In this document: positions 55,482 through 64,000 of the stretch, piece after piece
Layout of the letters: each line of letters opens with the position of its first letter
Numbering within the stretch: the stretch's first letter is position 1
Source of the DNA: Bordetella genomosp. 2
GTDB lineage: Bacteria; Pseudomonadota; Gammaproteobacteria; Burkholderiales; Burkholderiaceae_B
DNA length: 64,000 nucleotides
Assembly (NCBI RefSeq): GCF_002261345.1
Contig: NZ_NEVT01000006.1
Coordinates: 1,302,001 to 1,366,000 of the forward strand
Direction of reading: 5' to 3'
Position numbers and translations under genes: made by a program
The notes under the pieces: generated by a model
Told to the model about the DNA's origin: nothing
What the model saw: the letters and a program-made list of their open reading frames with translations, nothing else
Databases searched by the model: none

Positions 55482-57371
55482 TCAGACGGCGGCCGGCGTG
55501 CTGCTGCCGCCGGTCGCCAGACCGGTGGGCGGCGTGTCGGCGTTGTCCGACGGACCCTGCGGCGTCTTGGGCGGACGCGGCGGGCGGCCCGAAGTGATGT
55601 CGTTGATCTGGTCGGCGTCGATGGTTTCCCATTCGAGCAGCGCGCGGGTCATGGACTCGACCATCTCGCGGTTGTCTTCCAGGATCTTGCGCGCCACGCC
55701 GTATTGCTCGTCGATGATGCGGCGGATCTCGGCGTCCACCTTCTGCATGGTGGCCTCGGACATGTGGGTGGTCTTGGTGACGCTGCGGCCGAGGAAGACC
55801 TCGCCCTCGTTCTCGGCGTACACCATGGGGCCCAGCTCGCTGGTCATGCCGTAGCGAGTGACGATGTCGCGCGCGATGGCGGTGGCCCGCTCGAAGTCGT
55901 TCGAGGCGCCGGTCGTCATCTGGTTCATGAAGATCTCTTCGGCGATGCGGCCGCCGAACAGCACCGCGATGGTGTTCAGCAGGCGCTCCTTGTCCATGCT
56001 GTAGCGGTCGTTCTCGGGCAGCTGCATGGTCACGCCCAGCGCGCGGCCGCGCGGGATGATGGTGACCTTGTGCACCGGGTCGGTCTTGGGCAGCATCTTG
56101 GCGACGATGGCATGGCCGGACTCGTGGTAGGCGGTGTTCTTGCGCTCTTCCTCGGGCATGACGATGGAGCGGCGCTCCGCGCCCATGATGATCTTGTCCT
56201 TGGCCTTTTCGAAGTCGGACATGTCGACGGTGCGGCCATTGCGGCGCGCCGCGAACAGGGCCGCCTCGTTGACCAGGTTGGCCAGGTCCGCGCCCGAGAA
56301 GCCGGGCGTGCCGCGGGCCAGGATGGTGGCGTCGACGTTGGGCGACAGCGGCACCTTGCGCATGTGCACCTTCAGGATCTGCTCGCGGCCGCGGATGTCG
56401 GGCAGCGGCACCACGACCTGGCGGTCGAAGCGCCCGGGGCGCAGCAGCGCCGGGTCGAGCACGTCGGGCCGGTTGGTGGCGGCGATGACGATGACGCCCT
56501 GGCCGGATTCGAAGCCGTCCATCTCGACCAGCATCTGGTTGAGGGTCTGCTCGCGCTCGTCGTTGCCGCCGCCCAGGCCGGCGCCCCGCTGGCGGCCGAC
56601 CGCGTCGATTTCATCGATGAAGATGATGCACGGGGCGTGCTTCTTGGCGTTCTCGAACATGTCGCGCACGCGCGCCGCGCCCACGCCGACGAACATCTCG
56701 ACGAAGTCGGAGCCCGAGATGCTGAAGAACGGCACCTTGGCCTCGCCGGCGATGGCCTTGGCCAGCAGCGTCTTGCCGGTGCCGGGCGAGCCGACCATCA
56801 GCACGCCGCGCGGGATGCGGCCGCCCAGCTTCTGGAACTTGCTGGGGTCGCGCAGGAAGTCGACCAGTTCCTGGACGTCTTCCTTGGCCTCGTCGCAGCC
56901 GGCGACGTCGGCGAAGGTGATCTGGTTGGTGTTCTCGTCGAGCATGCGCGCGCGCGATTTGCCGAAGCTGAATGCGCCGCCGCGCCCGCCGCCCTGCATC
57001 TGCCGCATGAAGAACACCCACACGCCGATCAGCAGCAGCATGGGGAACCACGACACGAAGATGCTCATGAGCAGCGACGGTTCCTCGCGGGCCTTGCCGG
57101 AGACCTCGACACCGTACTTGAGCAGGTCGGACACCATCCAGAGGTCGCCCGGCGACGTCAGGGTGTAGGCGCGGCCGGTGTCGGGCGTGACGTACAGCAC
57201 GTCGCCCTGCACGTCGACCTTGCGGATACGGCCCGACTTGGCGTCTTCCATGAACTGGGTGTAGCTGACGCCGTCCTGCGTCTGCGCACGCCCATCGAAT
57301 TGTTTGAATACCGTGAACAGGACCAGTGCGATCACCATCCAGACCGCAACTTTAGAAAATGAATTGTTCAA
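55482..57371 (-). CDS. ftsH: ATP-dependent zinc metalloprotease FtsH
   Basis: A 629-aa membrane AAA+ protease: two N-terminal membrane segments (about 7-25 and 100-120), Walker A GSPGTGKT, Walker [12 protein letters not shown], the second region of homology [19 protein letters not shown], and the zinc site HESGH. The start is a TTG at 57371 (then [10 protein letters not shown]) with AGGAG seven bases before it; no ATG or GTG fits. The C-terminal tail is Pro/Thr-rich. Confidence 0.94.
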   Translation of the reverse strand: MNNSFSKVAVWMVIALVLFTVFKQFDGRAQTQDGVSYTQFMEDAKSGRIRKVDVQGDVLYVTPDTGRAYTLTSPGDLWMVSDLLKYGVEVSGKAREEPSLLMSIFVSWFPMLLLIGVWVFFMRQMQGGGRGGAFSFGKSRARMLDENTNQITFADVAGCDEAKEDVQELVDFLRDPSKFQKLGGRIPRGVLMVGSPGTGKTLLAKAIAGEAKVPFFSISGSDFVEMFVGVGAARVRDMFENAKKHAPCIIFIDEIDAVGRQRGAGLGGGNDEREQTLNQMLVEMDGFESGQGVIVIAATNRPDVLDPALLRPGRFDRQVVVPLPDIRGREQILKVHMRKVPLSPNVDATILARGTPGFSGADLANLVNEAALFAARRNGRTVDMSDFEKAKDKIIMGAERRSIVMPEEERKNTAYHESGHAIVAKMLPKTDPVHKVTIIPRGRALGVTMQLPENDRYSMDKERLLNTIAVLFGGRIAEEIFMNQMTTGASNDFERATAIARDIVTRYGMTSELGPMVYAENEGEVFLGRSVTKTTHMSEATMQKVDAEIRRIIDEQYGVARKILEDNREMVESMTRALLEWETIDADQINDITSGRPPRPPKTPQGPSDNADTPPTGLATGGSSTPAAV

Positions 57372-57562
57372 GGTCGATCTCCTGCTTTCGATTCCGACCG
57401 GCAACCGCGCACCCGCGTATATGGCACAGTCACAAGTATGTCAATAGCTCATTCTACCCTGCCGAGGCAGATTCCGTCTGGACGCCCCCTGGGCGCCTGA
57501 TACATATTCGAACTGGGAAGTGGCTGGGCCTCGACAGGAAGGGGTTGAAGGTGCGGCGGATG

Positions 57563-58231
57563 TCAGGCGCCACGGGGGTCGGCCGACGCCGGTTTTGCTT
57601 GCTTCAGATCGCGCGCCACCAGGAAGGTTTCCGAGGACTTGTCCCGCGAAGCCTTGGGCTTGCGCTCCACCACCCGCTTGAAGCGCTGCTTGAAGGTCTG
57701 CACGATCTGCGAAAAACCGCTGCCGTGGAAAGCCTTGACGATCAGCGCGCCATCGGGCTTGAGGTGGGCGCAGGCGAATTCCAGGGCCAGCTCGCAGACA
57801 TGCTGGATACGCGCGGAATCAGCGACACCGACTCCCGACAAGTTGGGGGCCATGTCGGAAATTACAAGATCCACCGGCTGGCCGCCCACCATTTCTTGCA
57901 ACTGTTGCAAAACGGCGTCGTCGCGGAAGTCGCCCTGGATGAATTCCACCCCGGCGACCGGCTCCATGGGCAGCAGGTCGAGCGCGATGATGCGCCCGTC
58001 GACCACGCCGCCCGGGCCGGCCAGGCGCTCGCGGGCGACCTGCGACCAGCTGCCGGGCGCCGAGCCGAGGTCCACGACCACGTCGCCGCGGCGCATGAGC
58101 TTTTCGGTGTCGAGGATCTCGATCAGCTTGAAGGCGGCGCGCGCCCGGTACCCTTTCTGTTGCGCCAGCTTCACATAAGGGTCGTTGATGTGCTGGTGAA
58201 TCCAGTCTTTAGAGAATTTCTTCTTGGCCAT
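57563..58231 (-). CDS. rlmE: 23S rRNA 2'-O-ribose U2552 methyltransferase
   Basis: A 222-aa FtsJ-type methyltransferase with [11 protein letters not shown] (catalytic Lys), the SAM motif [15 protein letters not shown], the Asp in [13 protein letters not shown] and the Lys in [10 protein letters not shown]. It methylates U2552 in the 50S subunit. Located 191 nt upstream of ftsH in the usual order and divergent from the YhbY-like gene by 18 nt. Confidence 0.95.
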   Translation of the reverse strand: MAKKKFSKDWIHQHINDPYVKLAQQKGYRARAAFKLIEILDTEKLMRRGDVVVDLGSAPGSWSQVARERLAGPGGVVDGRIIALDLLPMEPVAGVEFIQGDFRDDAVLQQLQEMVGGQPVDLVISDMAPNLSGVGVADSARIQHVCELALEFACAHLKPDGALIVKAFHGSGFSQIVQTFKQRFKRVVERKPKASRDKSSETFLVARDLKQAKPASADPRGA

Positions 58232-58249
58232 TACCGTACAATTCCACGC

Positions 58250-58873
58250 ATGCCTATATTAGAACTCACCTCTCGCGAGCGCAGCGACTTGCGCTCGGCC
58301 GCCCATCCGTTGCGCCCGGTCGTCCTGATCGGCGACAACGGGCTGACCGACGCGGTCCTGAAAGAAATCGACCGCGCCCTGGCTTCCCATGGGCTGATCA
58401 AAGTGCGCGCCGGCGGCAGCGACCGCGACGAGCGCGAGGCCATGCTGGCCACCATCTGCGATACCCTGTCCTGCGCACCCGTCCATCACCTGGGCAAGAC
58501 GCTGATACTGTTCCGCCCGCTGCCCGGCAACGTCGCCGCGGAACCGGCCGAACCTTCCCGCGCGCGGCGCAAGCCTTCCGAACCCTACACGCCCAAGAAG
58601 CTGGCCGCCCAGGGCAAGACCGTATCCAAGCGCGCCGCCCCGCCCCGCAAGGCCAAGGCGGACCCGGCCGAACCGGCCAAGCCGGCCGCGCGCGGCCTCC
58701 TGAACAAGGCCGGCCGCCCCGTGCGCCCTACCACCAAGAAAACCGCGTCCGCATCGCCGCATGGTATTCCGCGCCGCGCCGGCAGCGCGCTGAGCCTGCG
58801 CGCCGGAGCGCGCGGCGGCCTTCAGCGCGCCACGGCCACCAGCCGCAGGGCCGCCAAGGCCACCAAGAAGTAA
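58250..58873 (+). CDS. yhbY: YhbY-type CRM-domain RNA-binding protein with extended basic tail
   Basis: A 207-aa protein. Residues 1-97 form the CRM domain ([42 protein letters not shown]) that binds pre-50S particles. The remaining ~110 residues are Lys/Ala/Pro-rich and disordered; the E. coli protein stops near 97. The last 52 nt overlap the convergent DUF4149 gene. The tail may add RNA affinity. Confidence 0.85.
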   Translation: MPILELTSRERSDLRSAAHPLRPVVLIGDNGLTDAVLKEIDRALASHGLIKVRAGGSDRDEREAMLATICDTLSCAPVHHLGKTLILFRPLPGNVAAEPAEPSRARRKPSEPYTPKKLAAQGKTVSKRAAPPRKAKADPAEPAKPAARGLLNKAGRPVRPTTKKTASASPHGIPRRAGSALSLRAGARGGLQRATATSRRAAKATKK

Positions 58874-59259
58874 ATACCGCCGGACACGTTGTGCAGCAGG
58901 CCGGGGTCGGCCCACGCCGGCACCGCCTGCCCGGCCGCAGCGAGCGCGCGGCCATGGTCCATGAGGGTGTTCAACCCGAAATACCCGATGCCTGTGCCCA
59001 CCGCCATCAGCAGGACGGTGCGGCGCCCGGGGCCTTGCAACGCCTGGCCATGCGCCAGGCGGTCGAGAATCAGCATAATTACCGCGCCCCCCAGCCCGCC
59101 CATGGCGAGCACCTGGAACATTCGGGCGACGACCTCGGCCGCGACGGCGGCATCCAGCATGGAAAACGAGGTGGGCGCGACCAGCGCGCCGATGCACCAC
59201 AACGCGCCGCACCACAGTGCCGCGATCAGGCGGACCAGGATACGTGCAAGGTTGGGCAT
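58822..59259 (-). CDS. DUF4149-type membrane protein
   Basis: A 145-aa protein with four hydrophobic segments. The opening LIAALWCGALWCIGALVAPT and later GLNTLMDHGRA resemble the DUF4149 family found beside greA in related bacteria. Function unknown. Its 3' end overlaps the YhbY-like gene by 52 nt on the opposite strand. Confidence 0.8.
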   Translation of the reverse strand: MPNLARILVRLIAALWCGALWCIGALVAPTSFSMLDAAVAAEVVARMFQVLAMGGLGGAVIMLILDRLAHGQALQGPGRRTVLLMAVGTGIGYFGLNTLMDHGRALAAAGQAVPAWADPGLLHNVSGGIYFLVALAALRLVAVAR

Positions 59260-59290
59260 CGTCTGTGTTCCCAGGGGGCGGCGGCGTCGG

Positions 59291-59767
59291 TCAGATGTAA
59301 CGGACGCTGAGCACTTCGTACTCGCGCACGCCCGACGGCGCCTTGACTTCGACCACGTCGCCCTCGGACTTGCCGATCAGGGCGCGCGCCACCGGGCTGG
59401 ACACCGAGATCAGGTTGGATTTGATATCAGCTTCCACGTCGCCGACGATCTGGTACGACACGCGGTCGCCGGAGTCCAGGTCTTCGATGTCGACCGTGGC
59501 TCCGAACACGGCGCGGCCGTCGGCGTCGAGCGAGGCGGGATCGATGATGTGGGCATTGGAAAGCGTGCCTTCGAGTTCGGCGATACGGCCTTCGATGAAG
59601 CCCTGGCGTTCGCGGGCGGCGTCGTACTCGGCGTTTTCCGACAGATCACCCTGGGCCCGGGCCTCGGCAATGGCGTTGATCACCGCAGGTCGTTCGATGG
59701 TTTTCAGCCGGTGCAGCTCGGCTTGCAAGCGCTCGGCCCCGCGCGCGGTCAAAGGAATGGCAGACAT
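59291..59767 (-). CDS. greA: Transcription elongation factor GreA
   Basis: A 158-aa factor with the N-terminal coiled coil (about 1-75, LQAELHRLKTIERPAV; acidic tip DLSENAEYD) and the C-terminal FKBP-like domain ending YEVLSVRYI. It stimulates RNA cleavage in backtracked RNA polymerase. A terminator-like hairpin lies in its leader. The DUF4149 gene follows 31 nt later. Confidence 0.95.
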   Translation of the reverse strand: MSAIPLTARGAERLQAELHRLKTIERPAVINAIAEARAQGDLSENAEYDAARERQGFIEGRIAELEGTLSNAHIIDPASLDADGRAVFGATVDIEDLDSGDRVSYQIVGDVEADIKSNLISVSSPVARALIGKSEGDVVEVKAPSGVREYEVLSVRYI

Positions 59768-59779
59768 GTCGTTTCCCAA

Positions 59780-59812
59780 ACAAAAGTAGAAAACGCCCCG
59801 AATGGAGCGTTT
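59780..59812 (-). promoter_or_regulatory. Attenuator-like hairpin in the greA leader
   Basis: On the minus strand AAACGCTCC pairs with GGGGCGTTT around ATTC, followed by TTTTCTACTTTTG-like T-rich bases, 24 nt before the greA start. In E. coli the greA leader also carries a terminator giving short RNAs, so attenuation is plausible. Confidence 0.55.
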
Positions 59813-59981
59813 CGGTGAAAGGCCGCAGCCAGGCTTGTGGCCTGCGCCGCTGGTGCGGGGACAAGCCGCAGGAATACGCGGCAGGGGCGAACAGGGCGGG
59901 AGCATGGTCGAACCCGATGACTACTGGCTCCGGACCATCCGCGCTGATCGGCCTGCCTGTTTCCGACGACAAGGCTGCGAC

Positions 59982-60015
59982 CAAAACAAAACCCCGGCTC
60001 GGGTCGGAACCGGGG
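59982..60015 (-). terminator. Rho-independent terminator after the NCS2 permease gene
   Basis: CCCCGG and CCGGGG form a 6-bp stem (60015-59992, minus strand) followed by TTTTGTTTTGG. It lies about 160 nt after the permease stop, so the 406-nt gap to greA holds this terminator, then greA's promoter region and leader hairpin. Confidence 0.7.
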
Positions 60016-60173
60016 CAAGCAAGACCCCATTGTGGTCAAAATCCAGAGGAATTGCAAGCCATCTGTAAGGCCCGCATTTCGGTGCATTTCGCCGCAGTAG
60101 CAAGCAACATGCCGGAACTTCAAAAATAGGGGCGGATCTGGGCGCGACCGGCGCCGCGGCCCGCCCTGCCCGC

Positions 60174-61496
60174 CTACACCACCTGGCGGCCGCTGCGGCG
60201 CAGCAAGGCGTAGAGAATGATGGCCCCGAAGGTGGCCGTGCCGATGCCGCCCAGCGTGAACGCGCCCAGCTTGATGGTGAAATCGCCGGCGCCCATCACC
60301 AGGGTGACGGCCGCGACGATCAGGTTGCGGTTGTCGCTGAAGTCCACCTGGTTCACCACCCAGATGCGCGCGCCGGCCACCGCGATCAGGCCGAACACCA
60401 CCACCGACATGCCGCCCAGCACCGGCGCGGGAATGGTCTGGATCAAGGCGCCGAACTTGGGCGAGAAGCCCAGCAGGATGGCGATGCAGGCCGCCACCAC
60501 GAACACCAGGGTGGAATAGATGCGCGTGACCGCCATCACGCCGATGTTCTCGGCATAGGTGGTGACGCCGGTGCCCCCCACCGCGCCGGACACCATGGTG
60601 GCCACGCCGTCGCCCACGAAGGCCCGGCCGAGGTAGCGGTCGAGGTTCTGCCCCGTCATGGCGCTCACCGCCTTGATGTGGCCCAGGTTCTCGGCCACCA
60701 GGATGATGGCCACCGGCACGATCAGGCCCATCGCGTCGACCCGGAAGACCGGCGCGGCAAAGTGCGGCAGGCCGATCCAGGCGGCCGCCGCCACGCCGGA
60801 AAAGTCGATCGGCTTGCCCAGGCCCAGGCCATTGGCGCAGATGGCGTAGATGACACAGGCCAGCAGCAGGCCGACCAGGATCAGCAGGCGCTGCACCGTG
60901 CCGCGCGTGTAGACCGCGATGCCACCGACGCACAGGATGGTGACGATCGCCATGGCGGCGTCGAAGCCCGAGGCGCCCATGGCCCCCTTGGCGGCGATGG
61001 GCGCCAGGTTCAGGCCGATGACGGCCACCACGGCGCCGGTGACCACCGGCGGCATCAGCGCCTCGATCCAGCCGGCGCCGCCGCCGGCGCGGGCATTGGC
61101 CACCCACACCACCAGCCCGATCAGGGCGTAGGCCAGGCCGCAGGCGATGATCGCCCCGAGCGCCACGCCGATGTTGGCGTTGGGCCCCGCGCCGGCGTAG
61201 CCGGTGACCGCGACCACCCCGCCAATGAAGGCGAAGCTGGAGCCGAGATAGCTGGGCACGCGCCCGCCGACGAAGAGGAAGAAGATCAGCGTGCCGATGC
61301 CGGACATCAGGATGGCGACATTCGGGTCGAAACCCATGATGAGCGGCGCCAGCACGGTCGAGCCGAACATGGCGACCACGTGCTGGGCCCCCATGGCGAT
61401 GTTCTTGGGCCAGGAAAGGCGTTCTTCAGGCGCGATGATGGCGCCGGGCAGCGTTTCGTCGGCCAGCTTCCAGCGTGGGAAATAGGAATTGGACAT
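60174..61496 (-). CDS. NCS2-family uracil/xanthine permease
   Basis: A 440-aa inner-membrane carrier with about 14 hydrophobic segments. Family motifs include QHVVAMFGSTVLAPL, the substrate-site Glu in LVAENLGHIKAV and GDGVATMVSGAVGGTGVTTYAENIG-type Gly-rich stretch. It is closest to uracil carriers UraA/RutG and imports a nucleobase with protons. It stands alone, divergent from the phosphatase gene. Confidence 0.88.
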   Translation of the reverse strand: MSNSYFPRWKLADETLPGAIIAPEERLSWPKNIAMGAQHVVAMFGSTVLAPLIMGFDPNVAILMSGIGTLIFFLFVGGRVPSYLGSSFAFIGGVVAVTGYAGAGPNANIGVALGAIIACGLAYALIGLVVWVANARAGGGAGWIEALMPPVVTGAVVAVIGLNLAPIAAKGAMGASGFDAAMAIVTILCVGGIAVYTRGTVQRLLILVGLLLACVIYAICANGLGLGKPIDFSGVAAAAWIGLPHFAAPVFRVDAMGLIVPVAIILVAENLGHIKAVSAMTGQNLDRYLGRAFVGDGVATMVSGAVGGTGVTTYAENIGVMAVTRIYSTLVFVVAACIAILLGFSPKFGALIQTIPAPVLGGMSVVVFGLIAVAGARIWVVNQVDFSDNRNLIVAAVTLVMGAGDFTIKLGAFTLGGIGTATFGAIILYALLRRSGRQVV

Positions 61497-61630
61497 GGGT
61501 TCCCCGGAGTCGGATGGGAATTATTGGATGGGCGGGCGCAAGTGTAGGGGCGGCCGGCCCTGCCGGCAATACGGTGCAGCCCGCGGACGGCGGCTGGTAA
61601 GCTCCTGCCTGCGACATTACGGGAAAGCGC

Positions 61631-62284
61631 ATGACTGAGATCTGGTTCATCCGCCACGGCGAAACCTCGTGGAACCTGGAACGCCGCCTGCAGGGGTGGC
61701 AGGACATCGCCCTGAACGACACCGGCCGCCAGCAGGCTGCCCTGCTGGCCGCGCGCGTGCGCGAAGAGGCCGGCGCACGGCCCTTCGCGGCGCTCTACAG
61801 CAGCGACTTGCAACGCGCCCATGCGACCGCCCTGCCCATCGCCGCCGAGACGGGCCTGCGCGTGCGCCCCGAACCCGGCCTGCGCGAACGCGGCTTCGGA
61901 GTGCTGGAGGGCCTGGCCATCGACCGTATCGATGCCGAGGCGCCGGCGGCCGCGGCGGCGTGGAAAAGCCGCGACCCGCTGCGCCAGGTGGAAGGCGGCG
62001 AGACGCTGGGGCAACTCCAGGCCCGCGTGCTCGCCACCATCGAGGACCTGGCCGAGCGCCATGCCGGCGAGCGCATCCTGGCCGTCACCCATGGCGGCGT
62101 GCTGGATATCGTCTGGCGCCATGCCTCCGGCGTCGCGCTGGACGTGCCGCGCCACGCCGCGCTGCTGAACGCCAGCATCAACCGCGTGGCCGCCGAGCGG
62201 CGCCAGTGGCGGGTGCTGGACTGGGGCGACGTGGCGCACATCGCCGCCGAGGCGGGCGACGACGTGGTGCCCTGGGCGCCCTGA
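61631..62284 (+). CDS. Histidine phosphatase (phosphoglycerate mutase-like)
   Basis: A 217-aa branch-1 histidine phosphatase. The phosphorylated His is H9 in WFIRHGETSWN; ALYSSDLQRAHATA, LRERGFGVLEG and VTHGGVLDIVWRH complete the site. It may be a phosphoglycerate mutase-like or a broad phosphatase; the substrate cannot be fixed. Convergent with the flavoprotein gene. Confidence 0.87.
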   Translation: MTEIWFIRHGETSWNLERRLQGWQDIALNDTGRQQAALLAARVREEAGARPFAALYSSDLQRAHATALPIAAETGLRVRPEPGLRERGFGVLEGLAIDRIDAEAPAAAAAWKSRDPLRQVEGGETLGQLQARVLATIEDLAERHAGERILAVTHGGVLDIVWRHASGVALDVPRHAALLNASINRVAAERRQWRVLDWGDVAHIAAEAGDDVVPWAP

Positions 62285-62300
62285 TCGCGGCGGCAGCCGC

Positions 62301-63635
62301 TCAGCGCATTTCGAACAGTTCCTGGTGGAAATCGGCCGGCGCCAGGCCGTGCGCCACCAGGTCGCGCCGCAACGCGGCGCCGAACGCCACCGGACCGCAG
62401 AACCAGACGCTGGCCTGGCGCCAGTCGGGCACGGCGCCGCGCAGGCGCGCGCCGTCCAGGCGTCCGTCGGTCTCGTCCAGCATCAGGTGCAGTGCGACCC
62501 CGGCCGCCCGGGCATCGGCGGCCAGGTTGTCGACGGCGGCATGGGACCGGGTCGATGAAGGGTGGACCAGGTCGATGGCTTGCCTCTGGCCGGGATGGTT
62601 CGCCAGGTACTGCATGCGCGCGATGAAAGGCGTGATGCCGATGCCGGCGCCGATCCAGATCTGCCGCGGCTTGCGGTCATCGAAGGTGAAACAGCCGTAG
62701 GGGCCCTCGACCAGGACCGGCTGGCCGGGCGTGAGCGTCTCGTACAGCCGGGCGGTGTGGTCGCCCAGCACCTTGATGAGAAAGCTGACCTCGCGCTCGC
62801 GCGCGTGCCATGCCGAGGCGATGGTATACGGATGCGCGCCCTCGCGGCGGTCGAAGGTCACGAAGGCGAACTGGCCCGGCCGGTGCCCGGGCCAGGGGCC
62901 GCGCAGTTCGATGGCGGCCTGCACCACGCGCGTCTCGGGAAAGGCGGCCACGCGCGTAACCCGGCCCGCGACCGTGCTGCGCGCCCCGACCCGCTTGCAC
63001 AGCACCAGCAGCGCCGACACGGCGCCCGCGGCCAGCAGCACGGCCATGACGACGCCCAGCGGCTGGGTCCAGTAGGCGAATTCGAGCAGGATGATGGCGT
63101 GGAACACCAGCACCAGGTAGATGACGGCCAGAATGGTGTGGGTCTTGGCGAAGGGCCGGTACGGGAAGCGCTTGACCAGCGCCAGGACGATCAGCAGCGC
63201 GGCGGGATAGAAGGCCGCCCACTCGCCGAGGGTTTCGGCCAGGCCCCGCTGGCTGCGCAGCATTTGCTCCAGGGCGCCGAAATCCGGCGCGCCCTTGCCT
63301 GCCGGCTTGACCAGCCAGCCCCAGCCGACCGCCCATTTGGTGCCCTGGGCCCACAGCCAGTGCACCGTGCCGACCGCCAGGGCGGCGATGCCGAGCCACT
63401 TGTGCAGCCGGTACATCTTGTCCAGCCCGCCGAGCCAGGGCTCCAGCCAGCGCGGCCGGGTGGCGAGGATCATGGCGAGGCTCATCGCCCCCATGGCCAG
63501 CACCCCGGTGTACTGGACCATGGCGCGGCGCAGCGGGAAATAGCCGAAGGGCTGGGGGAAGAACGTGTCGGCCAGCAGCCAGAGCGCGGTCAACGCGACG
63601 AACAGGATAACGAAGCCAAGCTTGATTCTCTTCAT
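62301..63635 (-). CDS. Ferric-reductase-like transmembrane flavoprotein
   Basis: A 444-aa protein in two parts: six membrane segments (about 1-220) with His pairs for haem (RLHKWLG, AVGTVHWLWA; FAKTHTILAV, VFHAIILLE), then a ferredoxin-NADP-reductase module with FAD motif HPYTIASAW, IGAGIGITPFIARM and VWFCGPVAFG. It probably moves electrons from cytoplasmic NAD(P)H across the membrane through haem. Start ATG at 63635. Confidence 0.82.
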   Translation of the reverse strand: MKRIKLGFVILFVALTALWLLADTFFPQPFGYFPLRRAMVQYTGVLAMGAMSLAMILATRPRWLEPWLGGLDKMYRLHKWLGIAALAVGTVHWLWAQGTKWAVGWGWLVKPAGKGAPDFGALEQMLRSQRGLAETLGEWAAFYPAALLIVLALVKRFPYRPFAKTHTILAVIYLVLVFHAIILLEFAYWTQPLGVVMAVLLAAGAVSALLVLCKRVGARSTVAGRVTRVAAFPETRVVQAAIELRGPWPGHRPGQFAFVTFDRREGAHPYTIASAWHAREREVSFLIKVLGDHTARLYETLTPGQPVLVEGPYGCFTFDDRKPRQIWIGAGIGITPFIARMQYLANHPGQRQAIDLVHPSSTRSHAAVDNLAADARAAGVALHLMLDETDGRLDGARLRGAVPDWRQASVWFCGPVAFGAALRRDLVAHGLAPADFHQELFEMR

Positions 63636-63809
63636 GGGACGCCACACTGCTGCGGGGCGTCCGCGGCGCGGGATCGCGCCTGGTCATGAAGAACGCCTGC
63701 TGCGCAGCGTCCCGACTGTATCGCAGCGCCGCCGGCCAGGATGCCGGCCGCGGCTGTTATCGCGCCCGCCATTGACGCGTGTCAAGCCGCCGTGCCGCCT
63801 GCCATCCGG

Positions 63810-64000
63810 TCAGCGGCGCGGCTTGCGCGGCGCATTGCGCGCGGCGCGGTCATACAGCGCATTGGGCAGCAGGCGCAGCAACTTGGCGACGACGCCCATC
63901 TGCCAGGGAATGACGGTATAGGAGGCGCCACGGGCGATGGCCGCCTGCGCGCGCGCCGCGAAGGCATCGGCCTCCATCAGGAACGGCATCGCATAGGGGT
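63810..64000 (-). CDS. Short-chain dehydrogenase/reductase, C-terminal fragment (cut by window edge)
   Basis: The last 62 codons of a leftward gene that begins outside the window. The sequence PFLMEADAFAARAQAAIARG then VIPWQMGVVAKLLRLLPNAL and a basic end (ARNAPRKPRR) is the C-terminus typical of classical SDRs of the YbbO type. The gap 63636-63809 before the flavoprotein gene holds only short GC inverted repeats. Confidence 0.7.
   Translation of the reverse strand, partial: PYAMPFLMEADAFAARAQAAIARGASYTVIPWQMGVVAKLLRLLPNALYDRAARNAPRKPRR

Noticed and set aside
57372-57562. Possible small gene or RNA between rlmE and ftsH
   Set aside because: No start with a ribosome site, no clear hairpin with T run, no recognisable structure; it probably holds the ftsH promoter.
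63636-63809. GC-rich inverted words before the ferric-reductase-like gene as an operator
   Set aside because: Short imperfect dyads of this kind are expected by chance at this base composition.

Overview
The window (about 67% GC, dense, short gaps) reads as chromosomal DNA of a classical Bordetella, most likely the B. bronchiseptica/B. parapertussis type. Pointers are the bfeR-bfeA-bfeB catechol-siderophore locus, two solitary Bug/TTT-type solute receptors, and the order glmM-folP-ftsH-rlmE/yhbY with greA beside it. I saw no IS481-type element in 64 kb, which argues weakly against B. pertussis. No prophage, integrase, transposase, CRISPR array or rRNA was seen; there is one tRNA (Pro).

Layout. 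1-10,400: a catabolic-looking cluster with a GntR-family regulator and two divergent operons. The leftward one encodes a ferredoxin, a 109-aa protein of unknown family, a second ferredoxin-like gene order ending in a TSUP permease and an ornithine-cyclodeaminase-like enzyme. The rightward one encodes a haem-oxygenase-like diiron protein with a full ligand set, an aldehyde dehydrogenase, an HbpS/GlcG-like protein, a 2Fe-2S/FAD reductase, an SDR lacking the usual catalytic Tyr/Lys, and an MFS carrier. GTATAC-type operators overlap the promoters of both operons and of the regulator. This is the best candidate for an undescribed system. 10,360-16,630: VOC protein, cysteine hydrolase, acyl-CoA ligase, Bug receptor, LysR regulator, acyl-CoA dehydrogenase. 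16,640-21,700: the branched-chain 2-oxoacid dehydrogenase operon bkdA1-bkdA2-bkdB-lpdV. 21,950-33,800: a GST, an Hsp15-like protein, a PLP dehydratase/MHS carrier/deacylase operon resembling part of ectoine degradation with its LysR regulator, a UPF0718 permease, a BAAT-like hydrolase with a Bug receptor, an MgtC-like protein, a nitroreductase-like protein and another MHS carrier.

33,940-38,740: a cytochrome bo-type quinol oxidase operon cyoABCD with a SURF1 gene joined by overlapping codons, then tRNA-Pro(UGG). 39,060-44,130: an InaA-type kinase and the bfe catechol-siderophore locus with a candidate Fur site. 44,190-44,374: a 95-bp tandem repeat, each unit carrying a long inverted repeat.

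44,460-53,070: a phosphate block, pstSCAB, ppk, ppx and an OlsB-like acyltransferase gene. Three 7-4-7 Pho boxes stand in front of pstS, ppk and the olsB-like gene, each about 10 nt before a plausible -10, so phosphate uptake, polyphosphate storage and phosphorus-free lipid synthesis look co-regulated. 53,280-64,000: housekeeping genes (glmM, folP, ftsH, rlmE, yhbY-like, greA with a leader hairpin), an NCS2 permease, a histidine phosphatase, a ferric-reductase-like flavoprotein, and the C-terminus of an SDR cut by the right edge.
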